Shown here: one piece after another, positions 55,440 to 64,000 of the stretch
How the letters are laid out: the number at the start of each line of letters is the position of its first letter
Numbering within the stretch: the first letter of the stretch is position 1
From: Amanita rubescens
Lineage: Eukaryota > Basidiomycota > Agaricomycetes > Agaricales > Amanitaceae
Assembly (NCBI GenBank): GCA_015039365.1
Contig: WION01000005.1
Coordinates: 1,054,001 to 1,118,000 of the forward strand
Reading direction: 5' to 3'
Length of the DNA: 64,000 nt
The notes under the pieces: generated by a model
Seen by the model: the letters and a program-made list of their open reading frames with translations, nothing else
The model's database searches: none
Told to the model about the DNA's origin: nothing
Program-made: the position numbers and the translations under genes

Positions 55440-55575
55440 TATTACCGGCACCGCTTTCGGACGATGAGGCCGAGCCAGGCCCGCTGCTAGTGCGTATCGA
55501 TTATCTCATTGCCAGCCCGTCCATCTCCTGTTGCGCAGCCTGGAGACGCTGGTTGATCTCCAACTGGCGTGCGGC
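55440..55575. repeat. Duplicated block X, copy 1
   Basis: It shares GACGATGAG, GGAGACGCTGGTTGATCTCC (GTAGATCTCC in the partner) and CAACTGGCGTGC with 60838-60975. On the minus strand both copies read as a coiled-coil-like end (ARQLEI-QRL). Confidence 0.6.
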
Positions 55576-56824
55576 CCAGAGTTCGTTTTGGCTCTTTGAG
55601 CTGTATCTATGCGGTGACTACCCCTGCTGAAGCGGCCGTATGCGGCGAGCATTGCCGTCAGTCGATCAAATTGGGAAATATATTCTCATGGGCATAATCG
55701 GAATCATTTCTCCGCCTGCTCCGACTCCACCCGAAGTCCTGCCACGCCTTCCATAGAAGTCACCTCTTTTCTCCTCGACGTGCACCGCTATGAGCCTATT
55801 TGGCTTCAATCTCACCTTTTCTCTTGCGCAGCCAAGGCGCCCTGCTCCCTGTTGTACTATGCAAACGAACGAGACAGGTTGTCGTAGGGCTAACAAGTTC
55901 AAGACTTGCTGGTGCACCAAGCCCTACTGGACGAAGCCCGCCTTTGCATTCGCACTTTTGCCATTTCCCCCGGCGAAAACTGTCGTGCTGTCGTTAGAGG
56001 CACGCTCAGATACAAGAATCCTCCTCTCTCGACCTTGGTCTCAAACTCATAGCACTTAGGACCCCCATTTATCCGTCAATCCCCCATATCAATCCGAGAT
56101 ACCTTTGGCTCGAACTTTGCTCCGCTAATAAAGTCTCCCCTAGAGCTGGCATTCTACTCTCCGCGCCCAACTCCGGACACTGATAAAGTACAACGAAGGA
56201 GCGCGCGCTCTTGTGATGGCAGGCAGGTTAGTACTTAAGTTATTGTTGCGTTCATACAATAAAGGATCAATCTAGCAAACGACCGCATCAGACGCGTACG
56301 GCACTCGGGGCGGCTACTCAGCTCCGGAGGTCGGCTTGTCCTGCTGTCCGACTCGATTTTTGAATGGTACCCTTAACCACAAGAGTAATCGAGCATCTTA
56401 TTCCGTCTCATCTGGGAAGGGGTGCACTCGTTTGAAAGAACATACATGTATATTCAGATGAGCTCAAATGACAATGACTATACATGTAGATGAATACCGA
56501 ATGTATGCAGTCTGGTGTTGCTAGAGGAGACAAAAATGATATAATGAAACGAAATTATTCCTTTCCGTGCATGACGTTCTGGGTGGGTGAGACCCTTGCT
56601 GCCTCGTCGAGTCCTATTGGTCACGCTTGGTTTCGACCCACTCTTCTGATACCACCATCCTTCCCGGGCCGGCGCCGGAGAGCCCCTGCCGTGGTTCAAG
56701 AACTCTGTCAAACCGAGGGAGTTCACTTGCGCGGGCCCGGTACATTGGGTTTTGTCGGCAGCATATCACCGAGCCGTAACGTACAGTTGTTACTCTGGTT
56801 TATAGAACCTGGAACGAGACGGCG

Positions 56825-57500
56825 TTCAAGTCAAAACTCACTCTAGATGTGCGCAAGCATACCTTTCGATGAATGGATATGCCGTTTTAGATCAACAACG
56901 TAGCTCGTTGGCAGCGTGGGGTCCAGCATAAAGGAGTGGGAACACAAGAAAGGATATTTGTGAGCGCTGACGGCCTGGCGCAGTGAAAGATAGCTGTGGG
57001 CGCATTAATCAAATTTGACTAGCAGGACCCGGAACATTTGAGCTTCATGGCCCACGGTGACAACGATGGCGAGAAGAGGAACGCTGGGTGCTTGGGCAAG
57101 ATCGAGTAGAATGCATCAGTGTATCTTCAAACGACCACTGTAGCAGGTTGTGTGCCTAGATGAGCGAGCGTAAGCCATAGAGTCTAAAAGAGTGACCAGG
57201 GGTCAGATATTTTCATAAGTTGTTAACCTACCTCAATGCTCTGACGGAACACCCTTTCCATCGATAAGACTGCGTGTTCGGGATCCAGTAAACCTGCAGG
57301 TGGCTGCATGCGCTGCTTCACGGTCACAAGATCCGCTCTTGATCCCTTCTTCAGGGTTACAACGAGTTACGACAGCTAGCACAGCGGCATATATCGGCTA
57401 TCCCATCCGCCGTCTCGCTGGGGTACGAGAACGTATGGCGACAGAGGAGCAGGGGCGGAAAAGAAAACTGAACGTCGAAATGACACGTGAGTCAGTGCAT
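56825..57500. repeat. Duplicated block Y, copy 1
   Basis: It aligns along its whole length with about 60030-60690 in the same orientation at roughly 75-80% identity by eye (for example TGACTAGCAG(G/A)ACCCGGAACATTT and CGATGGCGAGAAGAGGAAC). On the minus strand both copies contain a related frame fragment (PIYxxVLAxV). Both are disrupted. Confidence 0.65.
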
Positions 57501-58683
57501 AGTATCGACCTCGTTGTCATTCAAGCTTTTTACAAGCTTGTGAATATCTGAGGATTTTGAAAGGTCGATAAGGTTCTTTTGCAGGGCCATCTGCGACGAC
57601 GACACAGTCCTCTAACAAGAAGAAAGAACCGTCTACCCAACCCTTATCCAACTATCCTCAATCTATACGGGAGGGTTTGCTTGATGACCTGTTCATGCGA
57701 TCTGCCGACATACGATGTTGCCTAATAGTAGGAGCGAACCACACCTCTCTTGGCGTTTTCCTTTTCCTTCGGACCATCGGACAATGCGGCGAGAACGCGA
57801 AGGAGGAGCTCATCCAATTCCACCAGACTAGAAATGCAGTAAGATACGGGTCGGAGGACGCGGAGAGCAAAGGACGAGATCCAGAACAAGCGCTGCCGAG
57901 GAGGACAGGGAGTTCGCTGACGAACCTGGGGAGCTGTGGCCGATGCTCTTGCGGAGAAAGGAGGGCAAAAACGGGGCGGCATAGACGGCACGCAGGAGAT
58001 GGGCGAGCGCGGGCAGGTGCATTAAGTGCCAAATCCCGTTCAGGACAGAAGGTGCTAAAAGTAGATGTGCCTTATTGACGTGAGTATTTACCACTATTAG
58101 GCCGAGGTTTTCAATATGTGACCATCAGGGGATTCCCCATAGTCTTGTCAATCAACGATCGCGTCTAACGATTTTTGCTTGAGGGTGAACAACTTGGAGC
58201 CTCAGGATTATGGATTTACCTCAACATAGCGATACACAGACGATCCACGGACGATTCGCTGATGAAAATCAGAGTTGAATCATTATCTAATCGCTTTCTG
58301 AATCCGAATCGCCGTTGACGACTTACCAGGCCGCTAGTATCAGTGGAGCTCCGACGTTCATGAAGCTCTAACGCTTTCCAACGTATGTCCAAATTTCGCT
58401 TCCTTCACACTTCTTATCGCCTTGTTATCACCAAATTGAGGACGACGATGTGGGCCGTAAGATCTGTACCCTTCCATATTCATTATGAGAAAGGGGATGT
58501 TGCTGAATTCGAATCCGTATTGAATCTTGATACAGAATGGATTCTTTGGTCTTGGGACTCTTGGCGGGGGTCAGGTACACTTTCTGGCTGACAGCTTGAA
58601 CGTGACGAGAATAGTTTGGAGCATGCCATGGACATTTAAAAGTGGCCATGTTTTCGGCATCCCTTCAGCTTTTCCAGAGCACT

Positions 58684-59319
58684 ATGACTACTACTGAACT
58701 TTCTCCAGGCATCTATCGTATCGCCGTGGCTGGCAGACATGACAATGTCGAGCCTGCACTTCTAACTCGCCATGGGGAGGGTGGTCACGTCACCATTCTC
58801 CCTCCTAGTGCCCAACCTGACCCCAAGCAGGAGGTAATACGTCGCCTTCTGATGAGCTCATTGTCTGTTGCTCACCAGCTCCTTTAGTGGGGAGTCATGC
58901 ATGGTAAAGAACCGGGCAACATCATCATCGGGCTCCCTACCCGGCTCTGGCCATCCTCTTACCTTACTTACAATGGCGCTCCCGAAAAACCCAAGCAAGG
59001 CAACCGGGTCGAGTACCGGGTTTTTGAATTCCACGAGACCGAATGGCACCTCGACGCAATTGTGCCTGGATATCGTTACTTGTCAGTCTCAGTCCCATCT
59101 TCTCGCGCGATGTCGAGTTGACCCTCCTCTCATGCAGCCTTCATGTCGCCGGTTCGCATCTCGGTATTAGGCTTTCCCCGGCGACTATTCATCCACCCAT
59201 CGTATGTCTCGTTTTAAATGCCACGAGAGCATAAGGGATTAACCATCTTGTAGCTTCAACTCGGGATCGAGCATCAGTTGGAATGGAGGTTTGAGCGCGT
59301 GCGTGATGCAGAAGTCTAG
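58684..59319 (+). CDS. Cytosolic beta-trefoil protein, I66-type inhibitor-like
   Basis: Four exons (58684-58833, 58888-59081, 59138-59201, 59254-59319) give 157 residues without a signal peptide. The sequence starts with LSPGIYRIAVAGRH, continues GGHVTILPPSAQPDPKQEWG, NIIIGLP, WHLDAIVPG, HLGIRLSPATI and ends LEWRFERV. PG-x-Y-x-I near the start, a repeated hydrophobic strand pattern and the length fit beta-trefoil proteins of mushrooms, best the MEROPS I66 serine-protease-inhibitor group (cospin-like), which are cytoplasmic defence proteins. A ricin-B-like lectin is the alternative. Introns of 54, 56 and 52 nt all restore frame. The assignment to I66 is from general pattern, not from a search. 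Confidence 0.65.
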
Positions 59320-60029
59320 TGGTGGATGATGAATTGTGATTCGACTAGTAGTAGTACTGACAAATAGCCTCAGATGATCAGATTGTACAAATATATTTGC
59401 GTTGAACTTTGTGATTTCAAGTTGGCGCGTCTGTTCTCATTAGTCGTACCACTGTTATTCAAAGCTTCATCTCTAACTCTGGAGACCGCATTAAGCTGAA
59501 TTGATAGCCTACTAGTATCGGTGCCAAGACTCTTATCATCGTCCCAGTGACGATCAGCACGAACATTCTTCTTGGGATGATTGCAACAAATCTGTCATGA
59601 AGCCCGCACACCTTCCTCTTTGCCACTCTCCGATCAGTGATGCACGCAACCAATCCTATCAGGAGGCCTCACGTTGAACAGATTAGTGTTCAAGAGCTCT
59701 CAGTGGTAAGACCGACAGGGCCCGTGGCTAATGATCTTGGATTTCGTACCTCCGCGCCAGTAGATCGTTTTTCTCAAAATTAGTCTTAATGACACCGGTG
59801 CATAGGTGTGGGAAGGAAGCAAGACAAGTGAGTTCTTCCAGGTACGAATGGGTTGGGAGGTTTGCGGTAAATCATTACTATTATTAGCTTTACGTCTATT
59901 CCCTCTTTCCTCCACGCTTTCCTCCACGCAATTGACACCTGCGCCTAAAAAGGGACGGCTTCTGCGATCGCGCCCGGTCAGATTAGGAATGAAATTCTCA
60001 TGTGCATGAACTCTGTCAAACCCCTAGCG
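59320..60029. other. Intergenic, nothing recognised
   Basis: Only short frames without a recognisable product. Confidence 0.5.
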
Positions 60030-60690
60030 GTAAAGGTTAAAACTACACTCCGGATGTGCGCGAGCATACCTCGATGAACGGAAACACCGTTTTAGATCAA
60101 TAACAAAGCTCCTTGGCAGTGTGGCGTCCAGCGTAAAAAAGCGAGAACGCGAGAAAAGATGTTTGCGATCAATGAGGGCCTGGAGCAGTGAAAGACAGCA
60201 GTGAGCGCATCAATCAATTTTGACTAGCAGAACCCGGAACATTTGGGTTTCGTAACTCACGGTGACAGCGATGGCGAGAAGAGGAACAACGCCGGGTACT
60301 TGAACGAGATCGAGCAGAAGGCATCAATCTCTCTTCAAATGGCCGCTGTAGGAGGCTGTGGGCCTAAATGAGTGAGCGTAGGCCACAGGCACTAAAAGAG
60401 TGACCGCGGGTCAGATATTTAGGTCGTGGTGGCCTCGCAATCATATTGTTAAAATGCCCTGACGGAACATCCGCTCCGCCCATAAGACTGCGTATTCGTG
60501 ATCCAGTAAACAAGTGGCTGCAAGCGCTGCTTCATCCGCTCTTGATCTCCTCTTCAGTGTTTTGCACGCTACAACAGCAGCTAGCACAATGTCATATATT
60601 GGCTTTCCTGTCCGCCGTCTCCCTGCGGTACGAGAGTGTTCGGCAACACAGGAGCAAGAGCGGAAGAAAACCGAACGTCGAAATACGAGG
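60030..60690. repeat. Duplicated block Y, copy 2
   Basis: Partner of 56825-57500. The minus-strand frame 60441-60740 is open here (KPIYDIVLAAVVACKTLKRR, DEALAATCLLDHEYAV-like) and could be a surviving exon, but no start, flanking exons or known domain were found. Confidence 0.6.
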
Positions 60691-60837
60691 GATCTGGGCA
60701 GTGGGAAGTCGTCCATTTTGGAACTAGACAGCATGAACATTGTAACAAATGGGAGGGAAGAGTTTTCGAGTTAAGATGTTGAGTTTGGAATCTTGGGTTA
60801 AGGATGGAGGTCTAGACCGTTTTCTGCCTTCTAGCAC

Positions 60838-60975
60838 CGCTAGACGATGAGATTGAGTCAGGCCCTCTGCTAGTGTGCATGGTCTGCCAGTGTCTCGTTT
60901 AAGATTGTCCATCTCCGGTTGCGTCCCAGAGACGCTGGTAGATCTCCAACTGGCGTGCTGAGTTAAATTCGTCTC
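60838..60975. repeat. Duplicated block X, copy 2
   Basis: Partner of 55440-55575, but here it follows block Y instead of preceding it, so at least two rounds of duplication or loss are needed. Confidence 0.6.
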
Positions 60976-61574
60976 CAAGAATCGTCGTCATTTTTTGCTA
61001 GATAAATGGTTCGATCAACCCCATTGAACGAACGTAGCACACACACTGACCTCGCCGTGATTGTCTTACAAATACCACAAAACCGTGCTCCCCTTCGTCC
61101 TATTCGTCAAAGCGTCACCGAGTAACTTGGGTAGACTTTCTCAACGGAGAATAAGCTGTGAGCCAGAGACGATTCGATTCATTGTAGAACTTGCGAATCC
61201 GAATGACTGTCCTATATCCTGTTTGAGCGTACAAGTATGTATCGAATTGGCAAGGATGCTTACGCCTCGCGCTCGATCAGTTCTTCTTCACTGCATAAAC
61301 AAAGTTAAGCTGGAGGTAGACGCTGAGCGCACCCGGAGCGGCCCTGGCGACTGGCCTCTGCTCACGTAACATGCCAGAGTTGAGTAGAGCGGGATATACT
61401 CTGACAAAGAATCAAGAAAGTCCGCAGCCAAGCACCATGATGATCACAGGAATAGACTGGTGACCTACGCTAGGGAAGGACATAGTCGATCTTGAGTCAA
61501 ACGCGTTGAGCGTATGCGGACTAGAGGAGGCACGGGAATTTATTTCCTATTCAGATAGGCTCAGCCATCCAAAG
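60976..61574. other. Intergenic, nothing recognised
   Basis: A plus-strand frame of about 100 codons at 61061 has no recognisable features. Confidence 0.45.
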
Positions 61575-62470
61575 CCATGCCGGAGCTGAGCTGGTCGTTC
61601 CACGCAGACACTGCAATGCTCCAAAGTTCACGTTCAATGTTCAACCTCAAGCGGCGCCTCACCATGCAGTCGTTCCTCCACCATCAGACTCTCTTTCCAA
61701 TTCACAACATACCACGATCAATCGCTGGACAGCGACGTATATTAAGACGACCGTAGGGAGTTCTTTCAAAGATGATATAAGTGGATTACGAGTGAGTATT
61801 AGTGACTCTGAGTCCAACGCGTTTGCTCACGTTCAATCCGCGGATCCCCTAGAACAAAGCTTCCTCAGCCTTTCACAATCTCAAATCCTAACCTCCTCTA
61901 CGATAAAGGGTCGTAATTATTGTTTCGGCTCTTCCAGACCCTCAGAGGTTCTCCTATGATGCGTTGTCGTAAGGATGAAATGTTTAAGCTTTGCCAGTGT
62001 ATGCGCCTTCTCCAGTCGTTGATAACCTCAATTGGTTGATGGTACATTGTTATAGCAATCTTTTCAAGTCTTCGGATAAACTGATTTCATGCCGGCTCCG
62101 CCTTGCCATTACGTATACAGTCGGATTGGATTACAGTGCCGTATTTTTCGCTGTTGGCAGTCGGCGTACTGTAGTTGAGCAGGATGTACCACAAGAATTC
62201 CAATTAACTGGTACGCTTTGCCTCCTCCGTCCTATCCACTAGATGACAGTTGTCATAGTTTATTGTACACCGCTATTCTTTGAAAAGTGGGCATATGCGG
62301 CCCTAATGTCATTGCGTTCGCTTTACCCGATATAGTGCTTTTCTGGCCGAGGCAACAGGTTCGTTCATGCACTCATGAGAATTCATTTCCCATTCTGACG
62401 GACGCTCAGCCCTTTATCTACACTCTTAGACTCACGCTGTGTCTATTTCACGCAGATCAACATCTGTAAA
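61575..62470 (+). pseudogene. Dead copy of the CRAL-TRIO/RhoGAP gene
   Basis: Exons and introns of the gene at 46334 can be followed from its start region (AACCTCAAGCGGCGCCTC) through TGGATTACGAGTGAGTxTTA, CGGCTCTTCCAGACCCTCA, GGATTACA-TG--GTATTTTTCGCTG and TTTATTGTACAC to CATGAGAATTCATTTC and the following exon start. Stops, frameshifts and small deletions interrupt it throughout, and everything corresponding to about 47340-48640 (the whole RhoGAP domain) is missing. The copy resumes with 3'-flank sequence at 62476. Confidence 0.85.
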
Positions 62471-62475
62471 GAACC

Positions 62476-63100
62476 TTGTGTAGCTGCAGATATTTTAGAT
62501 CAAGTTATGACTACTCTGTAGAACAAAGTGCTGAGCATTAGCTGTTGTTGCATTTGCAACCTCAGGCTGTCCTGCTGCTTCAAGACATTTCTCTTTACCC
62601 TTGCTATTAATATTATTTAATTTATCTGTTGCACGGTGAAACGATCAGAAGAAGGCCGATGCGGAAGTGCGTTCGGCCAAAAGGGACTACGGAGGTCAGT
62701 CCGAAGGGAGTCTCGGGTGCAGAGAGGGTGCCGAAGACGAAGGTGAATGAGTGGAAGGTGTCCGAAGCGCCGAGGAACGAAGGGAACGAAAGGAATCGAA
62801 CTCGGAACGCAGATGGGGTGATAATTCGCTAACTACAACTACGTACACAATGGTATATATACTACGGAGGCACAAGGTGACCATGTGATGAATCCTGTGC
62901 CGAGTCCGAGGCCTGTGCATGCGTCTGAACACAAACGATCATCCTCCGGGGTCGAGTATAGGCTCAGAGTGCTTTGGGGAGCTTCGGAAGGTTTCGGAGA
63001 TCGGTTCCAACGTAGCCGGAATCGGCTCATTACAACGGTGGGACCTGAACTAGATGCATGATGATGATTTACAAGTTGTAAACATTTCTGGGTTAATATG
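62476..63100 (+). repeat. Duplicated 3' flank of RhoGAP gene, split by an insertion
   Basis: 62476-62560 matches about 48650-48760 and 63031-63100 matches about 48798-48865 (TGGGACCTGA-CTAGAT, AAACATTTCTGGGTTA). Between them lies roughly 400 bp with no counterpart in the parent copy. Confidence 0.75.
62628..63033. mobile_element. Insertion in the duplicated copy, possible solo LTR
   Basis: About 405 bp absent from the parental locus, starting TGTTGCACGGTG and ending CTCATTACAACG, with an internal TATATATA near 62853. Size, TG/CA-like ends and TATA box suit a solo LTR. No target-site duplication could be fixed, because the parental junction has also diverged. Confidence 0.35.
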
Positions 63101-64000
63101 TTTTTGATCTTTGGCCCAGGAGTAGGGATTGGCGTGGGTTGGCCAAACCCTTGAGGGTCTTGGGTGTGGGTGTACAGTGGGTATGGGTGGGGGTACAGAC
63201 TCCATGGACCCTCATTCAAACCCATACCCTCAACGTGGGTTTGGGTATCATCAGGCATACCCACTCCTGTACCCACTCCTATGTCAGGATAAGGTGGGAT
63301 GTGGGTAGCTCTGTCGGGACAGAGGCCAGGCCCAGGTCACAAATGCAGCCTGTGTGGGTGTCTGATAGTTGTAGGGGGGCAGGGGGAGCCTTGGAAGCAG
63401 AACCTGTGAAGGGCCACTTGGCCACATGCATCAGTGGCTCACTCCATGGGTCATGATGATGGCAGAGGGTGGCAATTAGTACAGGTGTGGCTAGAGAGTT
63501 GAATTGGGGGTGGCAGTGGGGACCTCAGGTGGAGGGTGGGGGATCAGGAGTGTGGTCCATGGGTGCAATGCTGGTGGGCCTGTGGGGTCACTTCTCTGTC
63601 AGCCAGCAAAGGAAAGGGACAGAGGGGTCAGAAGGGAATGGAGGGGAAGGAGACTCCTGGTCCTGTTTGCTTCAAATTGTCTCACATGGCTTAAAGGAGG
63701 TGGCAGTGATGGGCACCATTGGAGGCTGGACTGGGCCTACTAGAGTAGGGGGATGTTGATGGGATATGATTTTGAATGGAAAGGCCAAAAGGGAAGGTGG
63801 TACTCACCTTAGTTTCAATTACTAGTTTTTTCTTTTCTTTTTCATTTTAATTAACTTGTATTACACATATCATTACCTTCATCAAGGGGTATAACCCATA
63901 AGGGTGTGGGTGTGGGTATGGAAGTGGGTGTGGGTATGGGTCAGCTTGCCATGTACCCTGATCCAAACCCATACCCAGAGTGAGGGTATGGGTATGTCAC
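63101..64000. repeat. GTGGGTATGGGT-type minisatellite and G-rich DNA
   Basis: Degenerate short repeats of GTGGGT(A/T)TGGGT occur at 63125-63310 and 63900-64000, on both strands (ACCCATACCC also present), with purine-rich non-repetitive sequence between. Frames here are long only because the sequence is G-rich; none is called a gene. Confidence 0.6.

Larger units (their letters stand above)
53761..58683. other. Gene-poor region with decayed duplications
   Basis: About 4.9 kb with ordinary GC content again from about 53.9 kb. A 128-codon minus-strand frame (54628-55014) looks moderately protein-like but is unrecognised and alone. Around 57575-58078 a plus-strand frame (NYPQSIREGLLDDLFMRSAD, then AKEELIQFHQTRNAVRYGSE) looks like the remnant of a real gene whose continuation needs frame changes. 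Two blocks (55440-55575, 56825-57500) have partners at 60-61 kb. No intact gene could be supported. Confidence 0.45.

Noticed and set aside
63139..63759. Long plus-strand frames near the right end
   Set aside because: Produced by G-rich repeats with few stop codons; no family features.

Overview
The window is nuclear DNA of a filamentous basidiomycete, most likely an Agaricomycete. Genes are cut by many short GT-AG introns (mostly 47-65 nt), there is a Pol III tRNA with an anticodon-loop intron, and several protein families typical of mushroom-forming fungi occur (DUF6699, DUF4238, DUF2235, Crinkler N-terminal domains with a kinase-like tail, beta-trefoil proteins, a large-family G-domain protein). 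The species cannot be named from sequence alone. Exon coordinates were derived by hand from splice signals and reading-frame continuity.

Left third (1-19.2 kb), mostly housekeeping: the 3' part of a RING-finger gene, a DUF6699 gene, the nucleolar genes NOP58 and NOP12 tail to tail, tRNA-Ala(UGC), a conserved low-complexity protein, a HOS3-like histone deacetylase and an MDR-family NADP oxidoreductase.

Middle (19.2-46 kb), accessory: an imperfect hairpin and a TIR-flanked element, then minus-strand genes for a Crinkler-like protein with two N-terminal domains and a kinase-like tail (broken by a frameshift), a DUF2235 (Tle1-like) hydrolase, a DUF4238 protein and a coiled-coil repeat protein. 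Next is a duplicated cluster: two 4-coumarate-CoA-ligase-like acyl-CoA synthetases ending in the peroxisomal signal SKL, a relic of a third copy, and three copies (one dead) of a small secreted protein with two internal modules and a shared promoter, plus a secreted beta-trefoil protein.

Right third (46-64 kb): a CRAL-TRIO/RhoGAP gene, then an AT-rich island holding the most striking object of the window. A minus-strand G-domain GTPase gene (53760 to 49027) appears to continue through 45 consecutive micro-exons, 42 of exactly 3 nt and the others 6, 6 and 12 nt, separated by about 60-nt introns that together look like a degenerate satellite. Every unit has GT and AG ends, every micro-exon is a multiple of three, no stop codon appears, and the whole 54-exon model sums to 430 codons. 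Beyond it lie decayed duplications, a beta-trefoil (I66-like) gene, a dead copy of the RhoGAP gene carrying a possible solo-LTR insertion, and G-rich minisatellite DNA.
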